A stretch of DNA of 34,665 nucleotides from Candidatus Scybalocola faecipullorum (GTDB taxonomy: Bacteria; Bacillota; Clostridia; Lachnospirales; Lachnospiraceae). The DNA lies in contig DVJY01000057.1 in NCBI GenBank assembly GCA_018716485.1, positions 1 through 34,665 on the forward strand. The letters run 5' to 3'. Within the stretch, counting starts at the first letter, position 1. Every line of letters begins with the position of its first letter. Of the stretch, positions 6,711-15,514 are shown piece after piece. The notes beneath the pieces are model-generated. The model ran no database searches. It was not told where the DNA came from and saw only the letters and a program-made list of their open reading frames with translations. Position numbers and translations under genes: made by a program.

Positions 6711-6761
6711 CTTTTACATTATACCATATTAATTTCACAAATCTATGATATAATGTAAAAG
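6711..6761. promoter_or_regulatory. Divergent promoters inside a 13-base inverted repeat
   Basis: CTTTTACATTATA (6711-6723) and TATAATGTAAAAG (6749-6761) are perfect inverted copies. Each contains a TATAAT-type -10 hexamer: minus strand at 6718-6723 for ccdA, plus strand at 6749-6754 for the penicillin-binding protein, which also has an extended TGA. The -35 regions are weak, so a shared regulator or activator is possible. Confidence 0.6.
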
Positions 6762-6807
6762 ATTTACGGAAATTTTGCTCTGTACTTTAAGAAAGAGGGA
6801 ACCAACT

Positions 6808-8880
6808 GTGGAGCAGACTAGAAGAAAAAAGAAAAAGAGAAAAGGAATGGCAGTCCTTATCATTTCAACGATTATTATTATTCTTGCAGCCGCCAGCTGC
6901 ATTTTTCTATATTTTTACCTGAACCGGCCGGTGACCAGGCCGGAAGATACGGTATCGCAATATTTTGAATACTTGTCTCAGGGCAATTATGACGGTATGT
7001 ACTATCTTCTGGACAGTCAGAGCCAGACCAATATATCACGGGAGGATTTTGTAACTCGAAATCAGGCTATTTACGAAGGCATCGGCGCGGAAAATATTGA
7101 AGTAACGCTTCAGGAAACAGAATCCGGAGATGATCAGGTCAGGTTTCAGTTCAATATGAATACAAGCGCCGGTGAGATGGCCTTTACTAATACAGCCCAT
7201 CTGACTTATGAAAGCGGCCAGTGGCTCATTGACTGGGATGACAGCCTGATTTTTCCGGAATTGACCTCCGAGGATAAAGTGCGTGTGGAAACCATATCTG
7301 CCGAGCGAGGCAGCATTTACGACCGAAATGGCAATCTTTTAGCCGGCCAAGGCACAAACTACAGTGTAGGCATTGAGCCGGGCAAGTTTTCTGACACAGA
7401 TATGGAAACATTGGCGGAATTGCTGGAGATTGAGACAGAAGAAATAGAAAATGACCTGAGCGCTTCATGGGTGACAGATGATACTTTTGTGCCGATTAAA
7501 GAATATACATCTGATGAATTGTCTGATGATCTTCGGGAAGACCTTCTGGCTATTGACGGGGTGATGATCAACGAGACGGAAAGCCGGGTTTATCCTTACG
7601 GGGAAGCAACAAGCCATCTGATCGGTTATGTACAGAATGTCAATGCTGAAGATCTTGAAGAACATGAGGGTGAAGGATATACGGAGACGAGTGTGATCGG
7701 CAGAAGCGGGCTTGAGAGTTTGTATGAAGACCGACTGCGGGGCAGCGACGGATGTCAGATATATATTGTGGACAGTTCCGGAAAACAAAAGACGATGCTG
7801 GCCGTGGATGCGGTGGAAGACGGCGAAGATATCACACTGACTATTGATATTGATCTGCAGCAGGCGCTGTATGAAACATATAAGGATGATAACAGTGCAT
7901 CCGTGGCGATGAACCCGCTGACCGGAGAGGTGCTTGCGCTTGTAAGCACACCGACTTACAACAGCAATGATTTTGTGGTCGGCATGTCACAGGAAACATG
8001 GGATGCTTTAAATAATGACGAAAACAATCCGATGTACAATCGTTTCAGAGCGGCGCTTGTGCCGGGCTCAACCTTTAAGCCGATTATTGCAGCGATTGGT
8101 CTGACATCCGGAAGTTTCACAGCAGATGAAGATTTCGGATACTCCGGTTTAAGCTGGCAGCCGGACGACAGCTGGGGGTCTTACAGAGTCACAACGCTGC
8201 ATACATACAGCGGCGATGCCAATGTCAGAAATGCCCTCGTCTACTCGGATAATATTTATTTTGCAAAGGCAGCGCTCCGGATCGGCGCGGATACGCTGAT
8301 GACTTCTCTGGATGGGCTTGGATTTAATGAGACAATGCCGTTTGATATTGTGATGACAGATTCTCAGTACGCCAACGCAGACAGCGGCATTGATGATGAG
8401 ATACAGCTTGCGGACAGCGGCTACGGCCAGGGCGAAGTGCTTGTCAATCCGCTCCATTTGGCCTCTATTTACTCGGCATTTCTCAATAACGGCAGTATGA
8501 TTATGCCGTATTTGGAATATACGGAAGATATACAGCCTCAGATGTGGAAAACCAATGTCTTTTCTTCAGAAGCTGCCGAAACAGTCAAAGAGGATCTTGT
8601 TCAGGTCATTGAAGATGCTTCGGGCACAGGCCACAACGCATATACCGAGGGCGTGACACTGGCCGGAAAAACCGGTACAGCGGAGATTAAGGACAGCAGT
8701 GATGATGAGACAGGCACAGAACTGGGGTGGTTTGTCACATTTCCGACGGAGGCAGACAGCAGTGATTCATGGATGATTGTAACGATGGTGGAAGACGTCC
8801 ATGACAGAGGACAGAGCACATATGTTGTGAATAAGACAAAAGAGATTATTGATAGTACTATTTTAGGGCAGAATCCGTAA
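6808..8880 (+). CDS. Class B penicillin-binding protein (peptidoglycan transpeptidase) with NTF2-like N-terminal domain
   Basis: The 690-residue enzyme cross-links peptidoglycan outside the membrane. The order is a very basic cytoplasmic tail, one transmembrane helix (residues about 15-40), an NTF2-like MecA_N-type domain (about 48-155), a PBP dimerisation domain (about 165-330, with SAERGSIYDRNG) and a transpeptidase domain. Active-site motifs are S421-T-F-K424, S480-D-N482 and K621-T-G623. The MecA_N plus dimerisation plus transpeptidase layout is that of low-affinity class B PBPs such as PBP2a/PBP3 relatives. Whether this one confers beta-lactam resistance cannot be told from the sequence. 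GTG 6808 was chosen, eleven codons inside the longest frame, because AAAGAGGG lies about eight bases ahead. Confidence 0.92.
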   Translation: MEQTRRKKKKRKGMAVLIISTIIIILAAASCIFLYFYLNRPVTRPEDTVSQYFEYLSQGNYDGMYYLLDSQSQTNISREDFVTRNQAIYEGIGAENIEVTLQETESGDDQVRFQFNMNTSAGEMAFTNTAHLTYESGQWLIDWDDSLIFPELTSEDKVRVETISAERGSIYDRNGNLLAGQGTNYSVGIEPGKFSDTDMETLAELLEIETEEIENDLSASWVTDDTFVPIKEYTSDELSDDLREDLLAIDGVMINETESRVYPYGEATSHLIGYVQNVNAEDLEEHEGEGYTETSVIGRSGLESLYEDRLRGSDGCQIYIVDSSGKQKTMLAVDAVEDGEDITLTIDIDLQQALYETYKDDNSASVAMNPLTGEVLALVSTPTYNSNDFVVGMSQETWDALNNDENNPMYNRFRAALVPGSTFKPIIAAIGLTSGSFTADEDFGYSGLSWQPDDSWGSYRVTTLHTYSGDANVRNALVYSDNIYFAKAALRIGADTLMTSLDGLGFNETMPFDIVMTDSQYANADSGIDDEIQLADSGYGQGEVLVNPLHLASIYSAFLNNGSMIMPYLEYTEDIQPQMWKTNVFSSEAAETVKEDLVQVIEDASGTGHNAYTEGVTLAGKTGTAEIKDSSDDETGTELGWFVTFPTEADSSDSWMIVTMVEDVHDRGQSTYVVNKTKEIIDSTILGQNP

Positions 8881-8889
8881 ATCAGCCTA

Positions 8890-8919
8890 TTGCCACAGAC
8901 GGCAATATTCATGTATAAT
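8890..8919 (+). promoter_or_regulatory. Promoter upstream of the exporter leader
   Basis: TTGCCA (8890-8895) and TATAAT (8914-8919) are separated by 18 bases. Transcripts would start near 8926, five bases before a terminator hairpin, and then reach the ABC exporter genes only by read-through. A second, weaker candidate lies after the terminator (TTGCTT near 8982, AATAAT 17 bases later). Confidence 0.5.
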
Positions 8920-8930
8920 AATTACAGCGG

Positions 8931-8971
8931 ATCCGGTTATCCTGTAAACAGCGGATAGCCGGATTTTTTTA
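8931..8971 (+). terminator. Terminator or attenuator between the PBP and ABC exporter genes
   Basis: ATCCGGTTATCC (8931-8942) pairs with GGATAGCCGGAT (8953-8964), with one G-U pair, followed by a run of T. It may simply end the PBP transcript, or act as an attenuator for the exporter because a promoter lies upstream of it. Confidence 0.85.
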
Positions 8972-9034
8972 TTGTACAAGGGTTTGCTTAACACCTTTGC
9001 AAACAAAATAATAGAAAAAACAGGGAAGTGGCGT

Positions 9035-10765
9035 ATGAAAAGTTTACTGAAGTATCTGAAAAACTACAAAAAAGAAAGTGTTTTAGGACCGCTGTTTAAA
9101 CTGCTGGAAGCATCTTTTGAACTTCTGATACCTATTGTCATGGCAAGAATCATTGATATTGGTATTAAAAACAGAGATTTGAATTATGTGCTTGCCATGG
9201 GCGGTGTGATGGTGGCGCTCGGCCTGATCGGACTTGTATGTTCTTTGACAGCTCAGTATTTTGCGGCAAAAGCTGCGGTTGGTTTCGGTACGGCGCTGCG
9301 GCACGATCTGTTTGTCCACATTCAAAGTCTGTCTTATACAGAAATTGATATGATGGGGACATCAACACTGATGAACAGGATGACCAATGACATTAATCAG
9401 GTGCAGTCCGGCGTGAACCTTGTGCTGAGACTTTTTCTCAGGTCACCGTTTATCGTATTTGGCGCGATGGTAATGGCATTTACGATTGATGTGAAAGCGG
9501 CGACGGTATTTGTGGTCACCATACCGGTACTTTCAATCGTCGTGTTCGGCGTGATGATTATCAGTATTCCGATGTACCGCACCGTTCAGGAGCGGTTGGA
9601 TAAGGTGCTGCAGATTACAAGGGAAAATTTAAGCGGTGTCCGTGTTGTTCGGGCATTCAATAAAGAAGAAGCCGAAAAGAAAGCTTTTTCTGATGCTAAC
9701 GATCTTCTTGTCAAACAGCAGATTTTTGTGGGGAAAATTTCCGCGGCGATGAATCCGCTCACTTATGTGATCATTAACGGAGCTATCGTTCTGCTTATTT
9801 GGACCGGTGCATGGGAAGTGAAAAACAGTGTGATCACTCAGGGTGAAGTTGTTGCGCTTGTAAACTATATGTCGCAGATTCTTGTGGAACTTGTAAAACT
9901 GGCGAATTTGATCATCAATATTACAAAATCACTGGCATGTGCCCGCAGAATTGAAAGTGTCCTTAAAACAGAGACTTCTATGGCCGAAGGGAGCCGCACC
10001 GATAGAGGAACAGATGACGCGGCGGTTCGTTTTGAACATGTAACCTTTAAATATGCCGGCGCAGGTGAACCTTCGCTGACAGATATCAACTTTACGGCAC
10101 GCCGCGGTCAGACCATCGGTATTATCGGAGGCACAGGAAGCGGCAAGACGTCGCTGATCAATCTGATTCCCAGATTTTATGATGTCAGCAGCGGAAGAGT
10201 AAGTATCGACGGTATAGATGTCAGGGAATATACATTTGAAACACTGAGAAATAAAATCGGTATCGTACCTCAAAAGGCTGTGCTTTTTAAAGGGACGATC
10301 GCCGATAACTTAAAATGGGGCAGACAGGAGGCCTCAGATGAAGATTTGATGGAAGCACTGAAAACAGCTCAGGGTGCGGAAATTGTGGAAGGCAAAGAAG
10401 GCGGGCTGAATGCTGAGGTTACTCAGGGCGGCACCAATCTTTCCGGCGGGCAGCGGCAGCGTCTGACAATTGCGAGGGCGCTTGTGCGCAGGCCGGAGAT
10501 ACTTATTCTTGACGACAGCGCGTCGGCACTGGATTATGCCACAGATGCAAAGCTGCGCAGGGCGATCGGGGCGCTGGACCCGGATATGACCGTATTTATA
10601 GTGTCTCAGCGGGCGGCCAGCGTTTGGCATGCTGATCAGATTATTGTCCTTGATGACGGCGAAGTGGCAGGTCTTGGAACTCATGAGGAATTGCTGAAAA
10701 ATTGTGAAACATATCAGGAAATTTACTACTCTCAGTTTCCGAAGGAGGGACAGGCAAATGCGTAA
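9035..10765 (+). CDS. Heterodimeric ABC exporter, subunit 1 (degenerate ATP site)
   Basis: The 576-residue half-transporter has an N-terminal six-helix exporter domain (about 1-310) and a C-terminal ATPase domain. ATPase motifs are Walker A GGTGSGKT (365-372), signature LSGGQ (469-473) and Walker B LILDD (D493-D494). Two deviations stand out: the catalytic glutamate after Walker B is D494, and the switch histidine is Q525 (VSQRAA instead of AHR). The downstream partner has the opposite pattern, so the pair forms an asymmetric exporter of the TM287/288, LmrCD, BmrCD type, with one active and one degenerate site. ATG 9035 follows AGGGAAG; the longer frame start lacks a binding site. The end overlaps the next gene by eight bases. 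The substrate is unknown (drug, peptide or lipid). Confidence 0.93.
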   Translation: MKSLLKYLKNYKKESVLGPLFKLLEASFELLIPIVMARIIDIGIKNRDLNYVLAMGGVMVALGLIGLVCSLTAQYFAAKAAVGFGTALRHDLFVHIQSLSYTEIDMMGTSTLMNRMTNDINQVQSGVNLVLRLFLRSPFIVFGAMVMAFTIDVKAATVFVVTIPVLSIVVFGVMIISIPMYRTVQERLDKVLQITRENLSGVRVVRAFNKEEAEKKAFSDANDLLVKQQIFVGKISAAMNPLTYVIINGAIVLLIWTGAWEVKNSVITQGEVVALVNYMSQILVELVKLANLIINITKSLACARRIESVLKTETSMAEGSRTDRGTDDAAVRFEHVTFKYAGAGEPSLTDINFTARRGQTIGIIGGTGSGKTSLINLIPRFYDVSSGRVSIDGIDVREYTFETLRNKIGIVPQKAVLFKGTIADNLKWGRQEASDEDLMEALKTAQGAEIVEGKEGGLNAEVTQGGTNLSGGQRQRLTIARALVRRPEILILDDSASALDYATDAKLRRAIGALDPDMTVFIVSQRAASVWHADQIIVLDDGEVAGLGTHEELLKNCETYQEIYYSQFPKEGQANA

Positions 10766-12503
10766 GAAAGACAATAAAGGGACGATTATAAAAATATTAA
10801 AATATTTAAAGCCGTACTGGTTTTGGGCGGCAATGTCGCTGATTTTTGCGGCAGCAACTGTTGTGCTGACGCTGTATCTGCCTATTTTGATCGGTAATGC
10901 GGTGGACTGTATTGTGGACAGTGCCAACGTTGATTTTGACGGTATTTTAAAAATTATGCTGACGATGGGAATTGTCATTGTATTGACGGCGCTGTTCCAG
11001 TGGCTGATGAATACGATCAATAACAGAATTACATATTCTGTTGTCAAAGATATCCGAAAGCGGGCTTTTGAAAATCTGGAACGGCTGCCGCTGAAATATT
11101 TGGACAGCCAATCCTCCGGTGATATCATCAGCCGTATTGTGACCGATGTTGACCAGTTTTCCGACGGCCTTTTAATGGGATTCACTCAGTTTTTTACCGG
11201 CGTGATGACGATTCTGGGAACGCTTGTTTTTATGCTGCGCATCAATGTGACCATTGCATTAGTTGTTATTTTGATTACTCCGGTATCACTGTTTGTCGCT
11301 GCGTTTATTTCAAAGCGCACTTATACCATGTTTAAACGTCAGTCTGAAACAAGAGGCGAGATGACGGCGCATATTGACGAGATGATCGGACAGCAGAAGG
11401 TTGTCAAAGCGTTCGGACATGAAAAAGAAGCTGTTGAAAAATTTGATGAAATTAATGAACGTCTCAGGGGATACAGCCTGAGAGCAACTTTCTTTTCTTC
11501 CATCACAAACCCGGCGACCCGTTTTGTCAACAGTCTCGTATATACAGGCGTCGGCATTACCGGAGCAATTTCCGCATTAAACGGCGGTATCAGCGTCGGC
11601 CAGCTTTCCAGCTTTTTAAGTTATGCCAATCAGTATACAAAGCCATTTAATGAAATTTCCGGTGTTATGACAGAACTGCAGAACGCGCTTTCATGTGCGG
11701 CGCGTGTGTTTGAACTTATTGAAGAAGAGCCTCAGGTGCCTGAACCGGAAAATGCGGCAGTTCTGGAACATGCCAAAGGGCATGTACGTTTGGACGATGT
11801 CAGCTTTTCTTACCGTCCGGATGTGAAACTGATTGAAGATTTGAATTTGGATATCCTTCCGGGACAGCGCATTGCCATCGTCGGGCCGACCGGTTGCGGT
11901 AAAAGTACGCTGATTAATCTGCTGATGCGTTTTTATGATGTGGATCAGGGCGCAGTCAGCGTGGATGATACGGATATTCGTCAGATGACAAGAAAGAGCC
12001 TGCGTCAGAACTACGGTATGGTGCTTCAGGAAACATGGCTGAGAACCGGTACGATCCGTGAGAATATTTTGTTCGGACGTCCGGATGCCACCGAGGAAGA
12101 GATGATACGCGCGGCAAAAGAATCTTATGCCCACAGTTTTATACGGCGTCTGCCAAATGGTTATGATACGGTGATCGGTGAGGATGGCGGCAATTTGTCT
12201 CAGGGGCAGAAACAGCTGCTGTGTATTGCCAGAGTCATGCTCTGCCTGCCGCCGATGCTCATACTTGATGAGGCGACATCTTCTATTGATACGCGTACAG
12301 AAATTAAGATTCAAAAAGCCTTTGCAAAAATGATGGAAGGGCGTACAAGCTTTATTGTGGCCCACCGCCTGTCTACGATCAGAGAAGCGGATAAAATTCT
12401 TGTGATGAAAAACGGCAGCATTATTGAGCAGGGTACTCATGAAGAACTTTTGGCAAAGAAAGGTTTTTATGCAGAGCTGTATAACAGCCAGTTTGCGGTA
12501 TAG
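10758..12503 (+). CDS. Heterodimeric ABC exporter, subunit 2 (catalytic glutamate subunit)
   Basis: The 581-residue half-transporter has a transmembrane domain (about 1-320) followed by an ATPase domain. Walker A is GPTGCGKS (376-383). The signature is altered to LSQGQ (480-484). Walker B with the catalytic glutamate is LILDE (E505), and the switch histidine is H536 (IVAHRLST). The altered signature pairs with subunit 1's Walker site to give the degenerate site. The intact E505/H536 pair with subunit 1's normal LSGGQ to give the working one. AAGGAGGG (10742-10749) precedes ATG 10758, which lies within the end of the upstream gene, so the two subunits are made together. A shared bidirectional terminator follows. 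Confidence 0.93.
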   Translation: MRKKDNKGTIIKILKYLKPYWFWAAMSLIFAAATVVLTLYLPILIGNAVDCIVDSANVDFDGILKIMLTMGIVIVLTALFQWLMNTINNRITYSVVKDIRKRAFENLERLPLKYLDSQSSGDIISRIVTDVDQFSDGLLMGFTQFFTGVMTILGTLVFMLRINVTIALVVILITPVSLFVAAFISKRTYTMFKRQSETRGEMTAHIDEMIGQQKVVKAFGHEKEAVEKFDEINERLRGYSLRATFFSSITNPATRFVNSLVYTGVGITGAISALNGGISVGQLSSFLSYANQYTKPFNEISGVMTELQNALSCAARVFELIEEEPQVPEPENAAVLEHAKGHVRLDDVSFSYRPDVKLIEDLNLDILPGQRIAIVGPTGCGKSTLINLLMRFYDVDQGAVSVDDTDIRQMTRKSLRQNYGMVLQETWLRTGTIRENILFGRPDATEEEMIRAAKESYAHSFIRRLPNGYDTVIGEDGGNLSQGQKQLLCIARVMLCLPPMLILDEATSSIDTRTEIKIQKAFAKMMEGRTSFIVAHRLSTIREADKILVMKNGSIIEQGTHEELLAKKGFYAELYNSQFAV

Positions 12504-12515
12504 AGATATAAAGTC

Positions 12516-12550
12516 AATGGCAGTGTGACATATGCACACTGCCATTTATT
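12516..12550. terminator. Bidirectional terminator between convergent genes
   Basis: AATGGCAGTGTG (12516-12527) pairs perfectly with CACACTGCCATT (12535-12546) around a seven-base loop, followed by TATTTCCTTTT. It serves the ABC exporter and, less clearly, the opposite pseudokinase gene. Confidence 0.8.
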
Positions 12551-13412
12551 TCCTTTTCAGCAGGCTTCTCTGACGCAGCAGAGAAATAATATCAGCTGCT
12601 GTATCTTCCATTTCTTCAGCCAGTTCCAAGTCATAGGCGGTTTTAAGAATTTCGGCATTGCCGTAAAGGCGCTGAAGATTTTGCATTACCTGATGTTCGC
12701 AGTCTAGTATTTGGGGGCTGCCGCCTTTAAATTCACTTTCAATGGATAATTTTTCTTCGATACATTTGACCGTATAAATAAGGCTGTTTAAGGCGGCGGT
12801 TTTCTGGCGCCGTTTTAAATTTTTCAACATATTTCTTATCTCTTGAACAGCTGCGCAGGCTTCGGCTCTCGTTGAGAAAACCTTTACATCCGGTTTAGTA
12901 TCTGCATGTGCAAAGAGACCGGGATCGGGAACGATTTCCTTATCCAGCACATTTTCCGGAGTATTTGCTTCAGCCGATGATAAAGCATTCATAAATTCAT
13001 CGGCGCTGTGAAAACTTTCCGAGGCAGAGACAGCTTTCATGACCACATCTTTTAAAGGCTGGCTTTCAGTATCGTCAAAAACCTGTCCGGCATTGAGCAG
13101 TTGATATAATATATTGCCGAGATGCCGTAAATCAGCAACGGCATCGGCGGCGAATCGTGTGCCGGTTTTGGCAGTCTGATCAAGACCCTCCAATCTGTAG
13201 TAGCCCTGATCAGTTACATAAATGTGATGAATATCTATATTTCCATAAGCGATGCCGCTGCGATGGAAAATACGCAGGGCATCAAGTATATTTAATCCTA
13301 AAAGAATAACATCCCCGGCACAAAAATCATCAAGCTGTCGAATATAATCAGATAAAGGTTTTAATTTTGGTGATAGGGAATCCGTCTGATGAAAAAAATC
13401 ACGTTCCGGCAT
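12546..13412 (-). CDS. Kinase-like protein lacking the N-lobe and all catalytic residues (pseudokinase)
   Basis: The 288-residue soluble protein resembles the C-lobe of Ser/Thr protein kinases. GLNILDALRIFHRSGIAYGNIDIHHIYV (about 39-66) fits the helix E plus catalytic loop pattern. The HRD motif has become Y56-G-N and the following Lys and Asn positions are D and H. The DFG motif reads E75-G-L. ADLRHLGNILYQLLNAG fits the conserved helix F region (D-x-x-x-L-G). There is no glycine-rich loop or ATP-binding lysine. The C-terminal half (about 130-288) is helical and charged with no recognised domain. ATG 13412 was chosen because CAGGAGG precedes it. It lies 41 bases after a broken SPFH/zinc-ribbon gene in the same direction, so it may be the surviving partner of a decaying pair. 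Confidence 0.65.
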   Translation of the reverse strand: MPERDFFHQTDSLSPKLKPLSDYIRQLDDFCAGDVILLGLNILDALRIFHRSGIAYGNIDIHHIYVTDQGYYRLEGLDQTAKTGTRFAADAVADLRHLGNILYQLLNAGQVFDDTESQPLKDVVMKAVSASESFHSADEFMNALSSAEANTPENVLDKEIVPDPGLFAHADTKPDVKVFSTRAEACAAVQEIRNMLKNLKRRQKTAALNSLIYTVKCIEEKLSIESEFKGGSPQILDCEHQVMQNLQRLYGNAEILKTAYDLELAEEMEDTAADIISLLRQRSLLKRK

Positions 13413-13453
13413 TATTATAACCTCCTGTGTCGGAATAAAAATATGAGGGCGCG

Positions 13454-14005
13454 TTAGTTTTTGCCCAGCTTTAACCCGCATTCACCGCAGAATTTCATTG
13501 AAGCCGGGATATGAGCACCGCAGCGCGGGCAGACAATCTCGCTGGACAGAGGGTTTCCGCACTCCCCGCAAAATTTCATGCCTGAAGGATTTTGAGCGCC
13601 GCAATTCGGGCAGCAGACAGATGATGACGGCTGGCTGACGGCCTGCATAGAATTGGCCGGTGGATTTGCATTGTTGAAAAGATGGCCGGCCTGTCCGGCA
13701 AAAGTTAACCCCATACCAAGCCCCATACCGGCATTTGCAATACTTCCGCCTGAAGGGTTTTCAGCAAGTTTTTCAAGAATGTCAAGCGTTCGCCTTTGCT
13801 GGTAAAAATTGGATCCAAGAGCAAGCTCTTCTTTATATTGCTACAGTTTTTCATATTCTTCACGCCGTGGAGCAATAGAAACACAATAAAAGTTTGTCAG
13901 TTCAATGCCGAAACGTTCAAATTCATCTTCCAGATTGTCTTTGAATTCATCAGAAAGTTCCGATAAATTAGGTAGTTTGTCAATATATTTATGCAAAATT
14001 TGGCA
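13454..14005 (-). pseudogene. SPFH/zinc-ribbon protein, N-terminally truncated and interrupted by a stop
   Basis: Translated on the minus strand, an open frame begins after a stop at 14006-14008 and encodes HKYIDKLPNLSELSDEFK and EFERFGIELTNFYCVSI, resembling the end of an SPFH (band 7) domain. It is interrupted by TAG at 13841-13843 where a CAG codon would fit (EKL-stop-QYKEEL). It then continues in the same frame through a glycine/methionine-rich linker (GMGLGMGLTFAG) and two C-terminal zinc ribbons (CPNCG...FCGECG and CPRCG...FCGECG). Intact relatives, often called virion-core-protein-like SPFH proteins, have about 350-400 residues with an N-terminal SPFH domain. Here that domain's start is missing and no start codon precedes it. 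A 90-residue zinc-ribbon fragment (ATG 13726) could still be made. Confidence 0.8.
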
Positions 14006-14102
14006 CTATAAACAAAGAGTTTATATTTTTTTGTGATATTAGTTCAAAAAAGCTCGCTATAAGAATTTACATTTGTTAATTATGGTAATGATGAGGCGCT
14101 GT

Positions 14103-15293
14103 TTAATTTTTAAAATGTATCCGCAGCTGCACAATCTCGCTTTTGGTGCCCACGCGCATATTAGGGCCCCAGACGCCAGCGCCGGAAGTAACGACGGAGG
14201 TCATGCTGTCTACAGAAAGCAGGCCGCAGGAATTTTCCCACATCAGCGATGTCAGTATGTTTCCCGGGAATATTTGTCCGTCGTGGGTATGTCCGGACAG
14301 ATCCACGTCTGCGCCGGCATCGGCAAGCGCCTGAAGTTCTTTCGGCTGATGATCGATGACAATAATTGGTTTGGAATGATCCAAGCCAGACAAAAGCGTT
14401 TCCGGCGACTGGCGGCCGCTGCCTGTTTTACGGGCGCGGCTTGAGTCTTCACGGCCGACAAGATAGAAGGCATTGTCAATAAGCACAGTTTCATCGGACA
14501 GCAAATGGACACCGGCATTTTTAAGGAGTTCCGCCATCCGGACATCAGTCTCTATTTTATCATGGCTGCCGAAAGTAAATCCGGCCAAAATCGGCTCTTC
14601 AAGATCATGATTGCCCCAACAGGCAAAAACACCGTATTTGGACTGTATGGAGGCAAACAGCTCCTGAATTTTTTCGGGCTCTTCAATCGCTTCAAATTCA
14701 TTGTCATAGATGTCGCCTGCGATAATAACAAGATCAGGATTGGCGGCGTTGATTTTTTTCACCATTTGTTCCATATGGCGGGCGCCGACGCTGTAGCCCA
14801 AATGCAGGTCGGCGGCCAGCACAACATTCAGCTCAGAAATATCACATGGTTTGTCAACGTAAGCATCATAATGGGTCGTCCGTATCCAGCCGGCGTTGAT
14901 GACGCCGAATATGGTGACGACTATCGCCAGCAAAAGGGCGCCGCTTCGTGTGAGGATGACAAAATGCCGGCTGCGCAGTGTATGCCTGCTGATTTTTTTG
15001 GAAAGCCTGAGTATGAGAATGACAGCATCCATCACAGCAAGAATAAGAATAATGTACAGCATAAAGCCAAGCCATATGTTATTCAGTTTTTTCAGTAAAA
15101 AATGCAGCGGTCCGGAAGCAATCAAAAATGATGTCAGCGGAGATGTGGCAATAACCGTAAAAAATATAAGAAAAATGCTGCGGAATATTTTAGAACGCAG
15201 GCGGACGGAAATGGCTGATGTCAGTTTAAACACATGCCATATAATATAGGCACTGATACCAATGTAGGGGATCATTAAAAAAAGAGCGGTCAT
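14103..15293 (-). CDS. Membrane-anchored metallophosphoesterase (YkuE/YaeI-like)
   Basis: The 396-residue protein has four hydrophobic segments in residues 1-135, followed by a calcineurin-like phosphoesterase domain (about 150-396). Metal-binding motifs are in order: D162-L-H164, G193-D194 (AGDIYD), G-N-H-D (227-230), D-H-Q-P and G-H-T-H-D-G-Q. Relatives in Bacillus (YkuE) and E. coli (YaeI) act on lipid-linked or lipid A-type substrates or have an unknown substrate. Here a phospholipid or envelope substrate fits the lipid kinase and cardiolipin synthase genes transcribed divergently next door. ATG 15293 was chosen over the upstream TTG because AAAGGA then has normal spacing. No frame damage is seen, unlike its minus-strand neighbours. 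Confidence 0.9.
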   Translation of the reverse strand: MTALFLMIPYIGISAYIIWHVFKLTSAISVRLRSKIFRSIFLIFFTVIATSPLTSFLIASGPLHFLLKKLNNIWLGFMLYIILILAVMDAVILILRLSKKISRHTLRSRHFVILTRSGALLLAIVVTIFGVINAGWIRTTHYDAYVDKPCDISELNVVLAADLHLGYSVGARHMEQMVKKINAANPDLVIIAGDIYDNEFEAIEEPEKIQELFASIQSKYGVFACWGNHDLEEPILAGFTFGSHDKIETDVRMAELLKNAGVHLLSDETVLIDNAFYLVGREDSSRARKTGSGRQSPETLLSGLDHSKPIIVIDHQPKELQALADAGADVDLSGHTHDGQIFPGNILTSLMWENSCGLLSVDSMTSVVTSGAGVWGPNMRVGTKSEIVQLRIHFKN

Positions 15294-15405
15294 GTACAAA
15301 ATCCTTTCTTTGGTAAAAATATATTCTTTAATCCTATTATAAAAGAAAAAATTGCAGAGGATTGGAATAAATTATAAATATTTTATAAGTTTTTCTTTCA
15401 GGTAT

Positions 15406-15434
15406 TTGACAACTGAAGGGCGTCGGCCTAATAT
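15406..15434 (+). promoter_or_regulatory. Promoter for the lipid kinase gene
   Basis: TTGACA (15406-15411) and TAATAT (15429-15434) are 17 bases apart, 81 bases before the start codon. Confidence 0.75.
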
Positions 15435-15514
15435 TATTTAAGGATATCAAACAGCCCTTTGCTGATGTTGTGCGGCAGTGGCTTTATGCGGCTGCGGTCA
15501 AAGGAGGATTATGT

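Noticed and set aside
10334-11185. 283-codon minus-strand frame, and a similar one at 11691-12545
   Set aside because: Both are antisense to the ABC exporter genes, which show all ATPase motifs; no ribosome sites.
14007-14032. TATAAAC-AAAGA-GTTTATA followed by seven T, a plus-strand terminator shape
   Set aside because: No plus-strand gene lies upstream and both flanking genes are on the minus strand, so it is probably an AT-rich coincidence or part of a decayed promoter.
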